A stretch of 64,000 bases of DNA, from assembly GCA_963850525.1 (NCBI GenBank), contig CAWKLQ010000012.1, positions 1 through 64,000 of the forward strand, read 5' to 3'. A program made the position numbers and the translations under genes. This document shows, piece by piece, positions 18,281-26,585 of the stretch (positions are counted from its first letter, which is position 1; each line of letters opens with the position of its first letter). The DNA comes from JAEMQF01 sp963850525. GTDB lineage: Bacteria > Pseudomonadota > Gammaproteobacteria > Burkholderiales > Burkholderiaceae_C. The notes beneath the pieces are model-generated. The model did no database searches and was not told the DNA's origin. It saw only the letters and a list, made by a program, of their open reading frames with translations.

Positions 18281-20137
18281 TCAATCCTCGCTCCCCCGTC
18301 CGACCATGCGCAGCAGCTCCTCCACCGGCACGGCGGTGCCGAACAGGTTGTCGCGGCTGCGCTTGGAGGCGCGCTCGAATTCGGAGTGCGGCAAGGCGCG
18401 CATCTCGGCTTGCGCCTGCGCGGGGAGCCGATCGAAGTTGCCGCGCGTCCAGGTATCGACCAGATTGCAGCGCATGCGATACGGGTGCACGTTCTTCTGC
18501 TCGCCGATGACGTTGAGCAGCGCCGGCTTGCCGGAGCGGAACGAGCGTTCGAGCGCCGGGCGGATCTGCGCGGCGTCTGTGACGAACTCGGTGTGGCAAC
18601 CGACCGCGCGAAACATGTCGTCGTAGCGCACGTCCTGTGTCATGGCGCCAGAGTTGCGCAGCGGGTAGTAGAGGTCGTGCGCCCAGGCGCCGCCGCCCCA
18701 CGACGAATTGTTGTAGAGCACGACGATTGCGGGCAGGCCATAGCGTGCCATCGTCTCCATGTCCATTCCCGAGATGCCGAATCCGCCGTCGCCGATCAGC
18801 GCCACCACTTGGCGCCCGGGGCGCGCCACCTGCGCACCGATCCCCATGCCGATGCTGTGCCCAAGCGTCTGGAACAGGCCCGCGTCGAGAATTTGCCCGG
18901 CGTACGACGCGCGCACCTGGCTCGTGATGTAGGCCGACGTCGCAAACGAGTCGTAGATCAGCGTCGACGCCGGATCGAGGAAGTCGGCGATCTCGGCGCA
19001 CAGCAGCTGCGGGTGGATCGGTGTGTTGCCGCGGATCTGCTGCAGCGCGGCGCGCTGCCGCTCGGCAAGAAAGGCGCGTGTCGTCGCGAGTTTGTCGAGC
19101 CACGCTGGGCGCGCAGGCAAGCCGCCGGCAACGAGCATCTCGCGCGCCACGGCGATCATTTGCCGCAGCACGAGCTTGGCGGAGCCGATGACGACGTGGT
19201 CCGTCGGCAGCCCATGCCAGACGTTGCCCGGGACGTCCTGGATCTGGATCCAGCTCGCGTCGTGGTTCCAGTCCGGCGGTTCGAACCACTCGTCGATCCC
19301 GGTGACGGGGTGGCCGATCAGACACAGCGTATCGGCGTCGCTCAGAAACCCGCGCCGGTACGCCGCAGTGAACGCGAGCGGGTGCGACTCCGGCAACGCG
19401 CCACGCGCGACGCGCCGCGTGCAGGTCGGAATCTGCAACAGCTCGGCGAACTCGCGCAATTCCGCAGCAGCGTCCGACCAGTAGACACCGTCGCCGGCGA
19501 TCAGCACCGGGCGCTGTGCGCGCCACAGCGTCTCGACGACGCGACGCACCGAGTCGGGGTCCCCGGCGGTCTGCGGCACAACGGCCACCCGCGATGCATC
19601 CCGCACATACTTCAACTGTGCGTGGGTGTTGCGCTCGTTCGTCAACTTCAGCGAGATGTCCAGCACGACCGGGCCCGGGTTCGGCTGGATGCACTCGCGC
19701 AGCGCCTTGCGCACCCAGTGGCTCAACGTCGCCGGCTCGACGACACGCTGCGCCCACTTGACGACGTCTTTGAGCATCGCGACTGCCGAGCCCTGCTGAC
19801 TCGCGAACATGCCCTCTTCGATGGGCGGCTGCGTTCCCGCGAGCAGCACGACCGGGCTGCTCGCGCCGGCGGCGTGGCAGATTCCCGGGACCACGTTGGC
19901 CAGGCCCGGCCCCATCGACGAATACGCGACGCCGGGCCTGCGCGCCGCGCGCGCATAGCCATCCGCCGCGTAGCCGCCCGACTGCTCGTGGCGCATCACG
20001 TAATGCTTGATGCCGAGCCCCTGCGCCTCTTCGCAGACCAGGTCCATCGCGCCGAGGATGCCGAACATCGCATCGACGTTTTCGGCCTTCAGCGCGCGCG
20101 CGATCGTCAGGCCGCCGTACTCGGTGTCGTCTGCCAC
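18281..20137 (-). CDS. Thiamine diphosphate-dependent enzyme (acetolactate synthase/decarboxylase superfamily)
   Basis: 618 residues. The GTG at 20137 is chosen because AAGGAGG stands 5 bases before it; longer versions would run into the upstream hydratase. The PYR domain carries the catalytic Glu51 in RHEQSGGYAADGYAR. The PP domain carries the ThDP motif GDGG at 449 and NN at 476-477. The middle domain has PVLIAGDGVYWSDAA. It is typical of the family containing acetolactate synthase, benzoylformate decarboxylase and oxalyl-CoA decarboxylase; the exact reaction cannot be read. It lies 25 bases after an enoyl-CoA hydratase gene, so it may cleave or build a C-C bond in that pathway. Confidence 0.82.
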   Translation of the reverse strand: MADDTEYGGLTIARALKAENVDAMFGILGAMDLVCEEAQGLGIKHYVMRHEQSGGYAADGYARAARRPGVAYSSMGPGLANVVPGICHAAGASSPVVLLAGTQPPIEEGMFASQQGSAVAMLKDVVKWAQRVVEPATLSHWVRKALRECIQPNPGPVVLDISLKLTNERNTHAQLKYVRDASRVAVVPQTAGDPDSVRRVVETLWRAQRPVLIAGDGVYWSDAAAELREFAELLQIPTCTRRVARGALPESHPLAFTAAYRRGFLSDADTLCLIGHPVTGIDEWFEPPDWNHDASWIQIQDVPGNVWHGLPTDHVVIGSAKLVLRQMIAVAREMLVAGGLPARPAWLDKLATTRAFLAERQRAALQQIRGNTPIHPQLLCAEIADFLDPASTLIYDSFATSAYITSQVRASYAGQILDAGLFQTLGHSIGMGIGAQVARPGRQVVALIGDGGFGISGMDMETMARYGLPAIVVLYNNSSWGGGAWAHDLYYPLRNSGAMTQDVRYDDMFRAVGCHTEFVTDAAQIRPALERSFRSGKPALLNVIGEQKNVHPYRMRCNLVDTWTRGNFDRLPAQAQAEMRALPHSEFERASKRSRDNLFGTAVPVEELLRMVGRGSED

Positions 20138-20162
20138 GAGGGCCTCCTTGGGGCTGGAGTGC

Positions 20163-20963
20163 TCAGTGCCCGCTGAATCGCGGTGCGCGTTTTTCGCGAA
20201 ATGCGGCGACGCCTTCGCGGGCATCGGCGCTGTTGTTGACCACATCCAGCACCAGCTCGGCGTCACCGAGCGACTGCTCGAAGGTTTGCGTCAGGCTGCG
20301 GCGCATCAGCTTCTTCACCGAGCGCACGACGATCGGCGCCTTTTGCGCGAGGCTTGCGGCGAGCTCTGCGACACGCGCTTCCAGGCGCTCCGGCGCGACC
20401 ACTTCGCCGACCAGATTGAAGCGCAGTGCGGTGGCCGCATCGTAGATTTCGCCGAGCAGCGACATGCGCAGCGCCGCCTCCAGCCCCATCACGCGTGGAA
20501 ACAGCCATGCGCCGCCCTCGTCGGGCAGCAGGCCGGCGCGGCCACTCGGGTCACCCAAGCGCGCGCTGCTGCTGGCGATGCGAAAGTCGCACATCAGCGC
20601 CAGGGCCAGGCCGCCCGCGACCGCGGCGCCGTTGATCATCGCAATCGTCGGCTTGTCGAGCCGGTGCAGGCCTAAGTTCACGGCGTGCATGCTTTCGCGC
20701 ATCTGTGCGGAGTGGCCGAGCACACGTTCGTGCGCTTGCGCAAAGTCGGCGGAATTGTGCAGGTTGCCCCCGGCGCAGAAGGCGTCGCCGGCGCCGGTCA
20801 GCACCAACACCTTCAGCGCATCGGCGCGCGCGAAGGAGTGAATCGCCTCGAGCAGTTCCGCGCACATCGCGACCGTGTAGGCGTTTCGGTGCGCCGGATC
20901 GTTCAGCGTCAAGCGCGCGACGCCGTCGTCGCCGGCAACATAGAGGATGTGCTGGAAGCTCAT
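20163..20963 (-). CDS. Enoyl-CoA hydratase/isomerase family protein
   Basis: 266 residues of crotonase fold: VLVLTGAGDAFCAGGNLH forms the first oxyanion strand, and AMINGAAVAGGLALALMCD and ASSSARLGDPSGRAGLLPDEGG carry the active-site region. The C-terminal segment is EGVAAFREKRAPRFSG. It hydrates or isomerises an acyl-CoA. Its ATG overlaps the TGA of the TetR gene (ATGA), so the two are translationally coupled. The ThDP enzyme follows closely. Confidence 0.88.
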   Translation of the reverse strand: MSFQHILYVAGDDGVARLTLNDPAHRNAYTVAMCAELLEAIHSFARADALKVLVLTGAGDAFCAGGNLHNSADFAQAHERVLGHSAQMRESMHAVNLGLHRLDKPTIAMINGAAVAGGLALALMCDFRIASSSARLGDPSGRAGLLPDEGGAWLFPRVMGLEAALRMSLLGEIYDAATALRFNLVGEVVAPERLEARVAELAASLAQKAPIVVRSVKKLMRRSLTQTFEQSLGDAELVLDVVNNSADAREGVAAFREKRAPRFSGH

Positions 20964-21649
20964 CGCCGATCCTCGGTCTTTCGGGTCTTGGGGACGGGCT
21001 GCACGTTAGCACCGGCCACCATCTGCACAACCAGCGATGCATAGAACTCGCCCAGCTGAAGCGGCGACAGGCGACCGCGCGGCGAAAACCAGCGCGATAC
21101 CGACACGCCGAGCGACAGCACCGTGATCGTCAACAGGCGGGCTTCGTCGGCGCGAAACGCGCCGTGTGCGACGCCGTCGCGGATGCAATCGTCAAAGAGC
21201 TTTTCGGTCGCGTCGCGGATGCGGATGACTTTGCGCCGCTGCGCCGCGTCGAGCGCCTGGAATTCGAAGTTGGCCACGTGCACGGCGGTGTGCATCGACG
21301 CGTGGCACGCGACATGCGTACGCACGAGGTTTTGCAGGCGTTCGACCGGCGTTCCTTCGATGCGCGCCGCGCTTTCCAGCTCTTCGAGCACCCATTGCGC
21401 GACGATCAGCGCGATCGCGTACAGCAACTGCTGCTTCGAGCTGAAATGCATGTACACCGCAGCGGGGCTCAAGCCCGCCTTGCCGGCGATGTCGCGTGTC
21501 GTCGTCGCGTGAAAGCCCACCTTGGCAAAGCTCTCAACCGCGGCGCAAAGCAGGCGGCAAATCGTCGCTGAAGCGACGCGCCGCTTGAAGAGCTCGGCGT
21601 GCGAGCGCGGCAGGCCGGTGGCTGCCGCTCCCGCTGGCGCGATGAGCAT
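20960..21649 (-). CDS. TetR family transcriptional regulator
   Basis: About 229 residues from the ATG at 21649; a GTG at 21700 that overlaps the upstream TGA would add 17 residues. The helix-turn-helix lies in the N-terminal third: SFAKVGFHATTTRDIA, then AGLSPAAVYMHFSSKQQLLYAI. The C-terminal ligand domain is typical of regulators of fatty acid or acyl-CoA catabolism. It is embedded in the operon it probably controls: the SDR gene ends within a few bases upstream, and the enoyl-CoA hydratase start overlaps its stop. The paired palindromes at 22543-22578 are candidate operators. Confidence 0.85.
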   Translation of the reverse strand: MLIAPAGAAATGLPRSHAELFKRRVASATICRLLCAAVESFAKVGFHATTTRDIAGKAGLSPAAVYMHFSSKQQLLYAIALIVAQWVLEELESAARIEGTPVERLQNLVRTHVACHASMHTAVHVANFEFQALDAAQRRKVIRIRDATEKLFDDCIRDGVAHGAFRADEARLLTITVLSLGVSVSRWFSPRGRLSPLQLGEFYASLVVQMVAGANVQPVPKTRKTEDRR

Positions 21650-21696
21650 GCGCGCCACGGATTTTCCGTTGCCCGAGCGAGCCGGCGGCGCGCGCT

Positions 21697-22467
21697 TCAC
21701 TCCCACGAGAACTCCCTCCTGCCGCCATCGATGCAGATCAGGGCGCCGGTCACGTAGCCGGCCGGCACGGAGCACAGGAAGGCAACCAGCGCCCCCACCT
21801 CGGCCGGCGTTCCCAGGCGTTGCAGCGGACACTGGCGACGCACCGTCTCGAGAAACTGCACGGGCAAGCCGGCGACCATGTCGGTTTCGATGTACCCGGG
21901 GGCGATCGTATTCACGGTGATGCCGTGCGGGCCCAGCTCTTTGGCCGCCGTGCGGCTGAAGCCGGCGACGGCGGCCTTCGCCGCGCTGTAGTTCGCGACG
22001 CCAGGCCGCCCGCCGCCGGTGTAGTTCACCGACGACGTGTTGACGATGCGGCCCCAGCGCTGGGCCTTCATGCGGCGCGCCGCGTGCTTCGTGCACAGCC
22101 AGGTTGAGCGCAGGTGGCTGTTGATGACCGTGTCCCAGTCGGCGGCCTCGATGTTGTCGACGGTCCGGCCCACGTGAGCCCCGGCGACGCCGGCGTTGTT
22201 GACGAGGATGTCGAGCCTGCCGAACTCCTGCACGACGGCGGCAACCATCGATTCGACCGCGGCTTCGTCAGTGACATCGGCGGCAAATGCTGCGGCTCGC
22301 CCGCCCTGCGCACGAATCCGCGCCGCCGCGGCTTGCGCAGCAGCAGCGTCGCGGCCGTTCACGGCGACTGCCACGCCTTCGGCGGCAAGCGCCTCGGCTT
22401 CGGCATAGCCGATGCCTCGACTCGAGCCGGTCACGAGGGCGACCTTGCCGTTCAATTGACAGTCCAT
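21697..22467 (-). CDS. SDR family oxidoreductase
   Basis: 256 residues. Cofactor motif TGSSRGIG at 13-20, NNAG in LDILVNNAGVAG, catalytic Ser in VNTSSVNYTGGG, and YSAAK (YxxxK). It ends ICIDGGRREFSWE, so it is the classical FabG-like type. It likely oxidises or reduces a hydroxy- or keto-acyl intermediate. First gene of the leftward operon, facing away from the P450 operon across the promoter/operator region. Its TGA overlaps a possible GTG start of tetR. Confidence 0.9.
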   Translation of the reverse strand: MDCQLNGKVALVTGSSRGIGYAEAEALAAEGVAVAVNGRDAAAAQAAAARIRAQGGRAAAFAADVTDEAAVESMVAAVVQEFGRLDILVNNAGVAGAHVGRTVDNIEAADWDTVINSHLRSTWLCTKHAARRMKAQRWGRIVNTSSVNYTGGGRPGVANYSAAKAAVAGFSRTAAKELGPHGITVNTIAPGYIETDMVAGLPVQFLETVRRQCPLQRLGTPAEVGALVAFLCSVPAGYVTGALICIDGGRREFSWE

Positions 22468-22513
22468 CGAGCCTCGGCGGAGAAGGTCTAAGGGAAATCC
22501 CGTCAAAAACACT

Positions 22514-22543
22514 TTGACAGCAGTCTGCGGTAGATTCTAGACT
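22514..22543 (+). promoter_or_regulatory. Candidate sigma70 promoter for the P450 operon
   Basis: A perfect TTGACA (22514-22519) is followed at 16-18 bases by TA-rich hexamers (TCTAGA at 22536, TAGACT at 22538) that can serve as the -10 box. It points toward the P450 start at 22622. The AT-rich stretch stands out in this GC-rich region. The two palindromes begin at its right edge, a position from which a bound repressor would block it. Confidence 0.5.
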
Positions 22544-22578
22544 AAGCGCTGGCTTACTTCGTCTAAGCGCCTGCTTAG
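22543..22578. promoter_or_regulatory. Paired palindromic operators, likely for the TetR-family regulator
   Basis: Two related inverted repeats: TAAGC-GCTG-GCTTA at 22543-22556 and CTAAGC-GCCT-GCTTAG at 22563-22578. The centres are 21 bp apart, two turns of the helix, so two regulator dimers would bind the same face. They lie between the divergent SDR/tetR operon and the P450 operon and overlap the start of the rightward promoter. Assignment to the TetR protein is from position only. Confidence 0.6.
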
Positions 22579-22621
22579 TTTTTGAAGAAACGCAAGGCCT
22601 CGGCAACGAGGCGAAGGATCC

Positions 22622-23836
22622 ATGACTGCCACCCCTGACGACCTGCTCGAACCCGGGCTGATCGAGAACCCGTTCCCGTACTACCGCGAGCTGCGCGAGC
22701 AGCGACCGGTGCACTGGAATGCGCGCTGGCGCGGCTGGATCGTCGCCAAGTACGACGACGTCTACAAGGGCCTGCACGACCCGCGCATGCTCGCCGACAC
22801 GGTGACGCCGTATTTCCAGACGCGCCTCACCCCCGAAGTGCGCGAGCGTTTCGCGCTCACCTACGAGGTGCTCAATTCGTGGGTCGTGTTCGTTGACCCG
22901 CCCAAGCACACGCACTTGCGGCGCATCTTCGCGCGCTCTTTCACGCCGAGCACGGTGGAGACGATGCGCGGCATCGTCGAGCGCTTTGTCGACGAATTCC
23001 TCACCCGCTGGCAAGGCAGAGACGCGGTCGACCTGATCGCCGACTTCGGCTTCCTGCTGCCGGCCAACGTCATCGCCACCATCATCGGCGCCCCGCGCGA
23101 AGACCTGCCGCGCTTTCGCCGCTGGTCGCACGAACTGACGGAACTCCTGCACGGCGGCGTGGGCACGCCCTCGCGCATGGAGCGCGCGCAGGAAACGATC
23201 ATCGAGTTCAAGGCCTACCTGCAAGGTCTTTACGACGAGCGCGTGAAATCCCCGCGCGACGACATGATGAGCTGGCTCATCGAAGTGCAGCGCGCCGACC
23301 CGATGTTGCAGCCGCAGGACGTGCTCTATTCATGCATGCTGATCCTGAACGCCGGAAGCGAGACAACGCAGATCCTGATCGGCAATACGGTCGCTGCGCT
23401 GCTGCAGGCGCCCGATCAACTGCAGCGGCTTCGCGACGATCCCGGTCTGGTGAAAAGCGCGATCGAAGAATGCCTGCGCTTCAACGGGCCGATGAAGGGC
23501 ACCATGCGCGTCACCTCGGAAGACATGCTCGTCGGCGACGTGCCCGTGAAAAAGGGCGACCGCGTGATGCTGCTCATGGCGTCGGCGAACCGCGATTCCG
23601 ACAAGTTTGCCGATCCCGAGCGCCTGGACATTTCGCGCAACCCGAACCCGCACCTCGCGTTCGGCCATGGCATCCACTTCTGCCTGGGTGCGCCGCTAGC
23701 GCGGCTCGAACTTGAAGTGGGCTTGCGCGAGCTGGTGAAGCGCTTCCCTCGCCTGGGCCTGGCGGGTGACATCCGCTACCAACCGCGCATCCTCAGCCGC
23801 ACGGTGGAAGCGCCGCTGATGCTGAGCCTGGGATAG
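22622..23836 (+). CDS. Cytochrome P450
   Basis: 404 residues, bacterial soluble class I type. The haem signature FGHGIHFCLG has the proximal Cys354; the K-helix motif is in EECLR; the I-helix oxygen-binding region is LNAGSETTQ with the acid-alcohol pair. N-terminus PYYRELREQRPVHW is typical of CYP101/CYP107-like proteins. It monooxygenates a small hydrophobic or acid substrate using electrons from the ferredoxin encoded 2 bases downstream; no ferredoxin reductase gene is seen in the window. First gene of the rightward operon. Confidence 0.95.
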   Translation: MTATPDDLLEPGLIENPFPYYRELREQRPVHWNARWRGWIVAKYDDVYKGLHDPRMLADTVTPYFQTRLTPEVRERFALTYEVLNSWVVFVDPPKHTHLRRIFARSFTPSTVETMRGIVERFVDEFLTRWQGRDAVDLIADFGFLLPANVIATIIGAPREDLPRFRRWSHELTELLHGGVGTPSRMERAQETIIEFKAYLQGLYDERVKSPRDDMMSWLIEVQRADPMLQPQDVLYSCMLILNAGSETTQILIGNTVAALLQAPDQLQRLRDDPGLVKSAIEECLRFNGPMKGTMRVTSEDMLVGDVPVKKGDRVMLLMASANRDSDKFADPERLDISRNPNPHLAFGHGIHFCLGAPLARLELEVGLRELVKRFPRLGLAGDIRYQPRILSRTVEAPLMLSLG

Positions 23837-23838
23837 CG

Positions 23839-24051
23839 ATGACCGCGCTGCGTCGAACCCTGTTGCGCGTGCAAGTCGACCCCGACCTGTGCGTCGGTGC
23901 GCAGATGTGCGTCGGCGCGCATCCGGAACTGTTCCGCGTCGACGACTCCGGCCACGCAAGCTACTCGGGGCAAGATCTCGACGAAGCCGCTGCGCGCGAC
24001 GCTTCCGAGTTGTGCCCGATGTCGGCGATCAAACTCGTTTATGCAGACTGA
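23839..24051 (+). CDS. 3Fe-4S-type ferredoxin, P450 redox partner
   Basis: 70 residues. Cysteines at 18, 24 and 59 in DLCVGAQMCVGAHPELF and ELCPMSAI give the CX5C...CP pattern of small ferredoxins that bind a 3Fe-4S cluster; a fourth cluster Cys is absent, as in P450-linked members. It starts 2 bases after the P450 stop, so the two are almost certainly coupled. It would pass electrons from a reductase encoded elsewhere. Confidence 0.9.
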   Translation: MTALRRTLLRVQVDPDLCVGAQMCVGAHPELFRVDDSGHASYSGQDLDEAAARDASELCPMSAIKLVYAD

Positions 24052-24072
24052 ACCGACGATGGATCTCGAACC

Positions 24073-25629
24073 ATGACCGTCGCCGAATGGATCCGCCGCT
24101 GCGCGCAGCGTGTTCCGAATGCGCTGGCGTATGTCGACGGCGAGCGGCGTTTCAGCCACGCGCAGTTCAATGCGCGCGCCAATGCCCACGCGAACGGTCT
24201 TCTGGCGATGGGGCTGGCGCGCGGCGATCGGGTCGCGGTGCTGATGAACAACCACGTCGAGGCCGTCGAAGCCGTCGCTGCGGCAGCAAAGACGGGCCTC
24301 GTGCACGTGCCGATCAACTTTCGCCTCTCGGCGCGCGAAGTCGCGGGTGTTCTGGAGCACAGCGGCAGCCGCGTGCTCTTCGTCGACACCGAGTACGCCG
24401 ATCGGGTGAGCCCGCCCGCACCTGGCGCAACGCTCGAGCGCGTGATCATCGTGCGGCCTGGCGATCCAGAGTCCGAGTACGAGCGCTGGCTCGCCTCGCA
24501 GTCTGCCGCGGAGCCGACGGTCGACGTGACCGGCGACGACCACTTCTTCATTTGTTATACGAGCGGCGCGACCGGCATGTCCAAGGGCGTGCTGCATCAG
24601 CAGCGCCAGAGCGTCGCGCACGCGCCGGTCGTGAACATCTCGTACGAGATCGATGGGGCGAGCAAGCTGCTGCTCGTCTATCCGCACAACTCGATCGCGT
24701 CGATCAACATGTTCTACGTGCCGGCGTGGCTCTGCGGTGCCGCCGTCGTGCTGACGGATCAGCGCAATTTCAACGCCGAGCGCTGGCTCGACCTGGTGGC
24801 GCGCGAGCGCATCACGCATTGCCACCTGGTGCCGACGATGCTGTTCCGCGTGCTCGAAAGCGCCAAGCTTGCGAGCACCGACCATTCGAGCCTGCGCACC
24901 ATCGGCTACGGCTCGGCACCGATGCCCACCGAGCGCGTGGAACGCCTCATGGAGGTCTTCGGCAACATCCTGATCCAGGGTTACGGCATGACGGAGACAA
25001 CGTCGATCGCCGCGATCCTCGACAAGAAGGACCACCTCGAAGCGATCCAGGGCGACCGCGAGCGCCTCAACGCCTGCGGCCGCCCCGCGTTCGGCTGCGA
25101 ACTGAAGATCGTCGACGACGCCGGCCGCGAAGTCGCCGCCGGCGTGACCGGCGAAATCGTCTTCCGCGGGCCGCAACTCATGACCGGCTACTGGAACGAC
25201 CCGGAGAAGACCGCCGAGACGATCAAAGGCGGCTGGCTCTATTCGGGCGACATGGCCAGGCTCGACGATCGCGGCTACATCTACATCGTCGACCGCAAGA
25301 AAGACCTGATCATCAGCGGCGGGGCGAACATCTCGAGCCGTGAAGTCGAGGAAGTGCTGTACTGGCACCCTTCCGTGCGCGAGGCCGGCGTGATCGGCAA
25401 GCCCGACGAGGAATGGGGCGAGCGGCCGCACGCCTTCGTCTCGCTGTTCCCCGGCAAACCGGCCAGTGCCGCCGAGATCATGGCGTTCTGCCGCGAGCGC
25501 ATCGCGCATTACAAGTGCCCTGACGCGATCGACATCGTCGACGACTTGCCGAAGAACCCGCTGGGCAAGATTCTCAAGACCGAACTGCGCGCGCGCTTCT
25601 GGGCGAACAAACAAAAAGGTGTGAACTGA
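24073..25629 (+). CDS. Acyl-CoA synthetase (ANL superfamily AMP-dependent ligase)
   Basis: 518 residues. The phosphate-binding loop YTSGATGMSKG lies near residue 161, the adenine motif GYGMTETT follows, then YSGDMARLDDRGYIYIVDRKKD around the hinge, and the C-terminal PKNPLGKILKTELR holds the catalytic Lys. It activates a carboxylic acid to its CoA thioester through an acyl-AMP. Its TGA overlaps the next start (TGATG). In the operon it would follow P450 oxidation and feed the enoyl-CoA hydratase. Confidence 0.93.
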   Translation: MTVAEWIRRCAQRVPNALAYVDGERRFSHAQFNARANAHANGLLAMGLARGDRVAVLMNNHVEAVEAVAAAAKTGLVHVPINFRLSAREVAGVLEHSGSRVLFVDTEYADRVSPPAPGATLERVIIVRPGDPESEYERWLASQSAAEPTVDVTGDDHFFICYTSGATGMSKGVLHQQRQSVAHAPVVNISYEIDGASKLLLVYPHNSIASINMFYVPAWLCGAAVVLTDQRNFNAERWLDLVARERITHCHLVPTMLFRVLESAKLASTDHSSLRTIGYGSAPMPTERVERLMEVFGNILIQGYGMTETTSIAAILDKKDHLEAIQGDRERLNACGRPAFGCELKIVDDAGREVAAGVTGEIVFRGPQLMTGYWNDPEKTAETIKGGWLYSGDMARLDDRGYIYIVDRKKDLIISGGANISSREVEEVLYWHPSVREAGVIGKPDEEWGERPHAFVSLFPGKPASAAEIMAFCRERIAHYKCPDAIDIVDDLPKNPLGKILKTELRARFWANKQKGVN

Positions 25630-26585
25630 TGAAGGACTACCGGCCGTTCGACGTGATCTACGAAGACGTGCTCTTCGAGGCGCGCGGCCACGCCGCGTGG
25701 ATCACGATCAACCGCGAGAAGCGCGGCAATTCGTTTCGCCGGCAGACCTTGGATGAGATCATCGACGCGCTGGTGCGCGCCGGCGAGGCGCCGGGAATCC
25801 GCAGCGTCGTCATCACCGCCGCCGGGAACCGGTTCTTCTCGACCGGCGGCGACGTCAACGACTACCACCTGAAGTACAGCGACGACATGATCGGCATGCG
25901 CTCGTACGAGCGCGCGCTGGAGCGTGTGTTCGCCGAAATCATTCACTGCCCCAAGCCTGTCATCCACCGCATCAACGGCGACGTCGTTGGCGGCGCGAAC
26001 GCGTTCCACCTCGCCGCCGATTTCGCGGTGATGGCGAAGAGCGCGAAGCTGCAGCAAGTGGGCGTGGGAATCGGCAGCGTCGCCGGCTTCGGCCCCACGC
26101 AGTGGTGGCCGCTCGCCGTGAACGACAAGCGCGCGCGCGACATCCTGATGTGCTTGAAGCCGGTAACTTCCGACCTCGCGCTCGAATGGGGTGCGGTGAA
26201 CAGCGTCGCCGAGACCGAAAACCTCGACGCCACCGTGCAGGAACTCGTCGATCGCCTCGCCCAGATGTTCCCCGACGCATTGCGCTACACGAAGGTCGCG
26301 CTGAACGCACAGAAGGAACTGGGTTTTCGCGAAATGACGCAGGCGCGCGAGTGGCTGACGCTGCACTTTCCGTCGATGGAATCGCGCGAAGGTTTTGGCG
26401 CTTTCTTCAACAAGCGCCCCGTCAGCGCCGAGGCGAGTTGGAAAGCAGTCGATACCGGCCACGTCAGCGTCGCGCCGTATGGCGGCTTCAGCGTCGTGTG
26501 TCCGTCGTGCAACGCCGGGTCACTTCCCGAAGACCACGCCTTCTGCGGCGTGTGCGGCGCTTCACTGAAAGGCGCGAAGAAGTGA
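25629..26585 (+). CDS. Enoyl-CoA hydratase family protein with C-terminal zinc ribbon
   Basis: 318 residues. Residues about 10-260 are a crotonase fold: SVVITAAGNRFFSTGGDVND (first oxyanion strand), HRINGDVVGGANAFHLAADFAV, and LQQVGVGIGSVAGFGPTQWWP (active-site region). The tail, from about 285, ends in a four-Cys motif: Cys291, Cys294, Cys306 and Cys309 (CPSC and CGVC), the layout of a small zinc ribbon. Crotonases rarely carry this. Similar ribbons occur in DUF35-type acyl-CoA-binding proteins. It may mediate contact with a partner enzyme. Start ATG overlaps the ligase stop. Confidence 0.88.
   Translation: MKDYRPFDVIYEDVLFEARGHAAWITINREKRGNSFRRQTLDEIIDALVRAGEAPGIRSVVITAAGNRFFSTGGDVNDYHLKYSDDMIGMRSYERALERVFAEIIHCPKPVIHRINGDVVGGANAFHLAADFAVMAKSAKLQQVGVGIGSVAGFGPTQWWPLAVNDKRARDILMCLKPVTSDLALEWGAVNSVAETENLDATVQELVDRLAQMFPDALRYTKVALNAQKELGFREMTQAREWLTLHFPSMESREGFGAFFNKRPVSAEASWKAVDTGHVSVAPYGGFSVVCPSCNAGSLPEDHAFCGVCGASLKGAKK

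Noticed and set aside
20137..20266. Upstream start for the ThDP enzyme at 20266
   Set aside because: It would overlap the enoyl-CoA hydratase gene by about 100 bases; the GTG at 20137 has a strong ribosome site.
22268..25614. Long minus-strand frames opposite the P450, ferredoxin and ligase genes
   Set aside because: Plus-strand genes carry clear motifs; the opposite frames are shadows.
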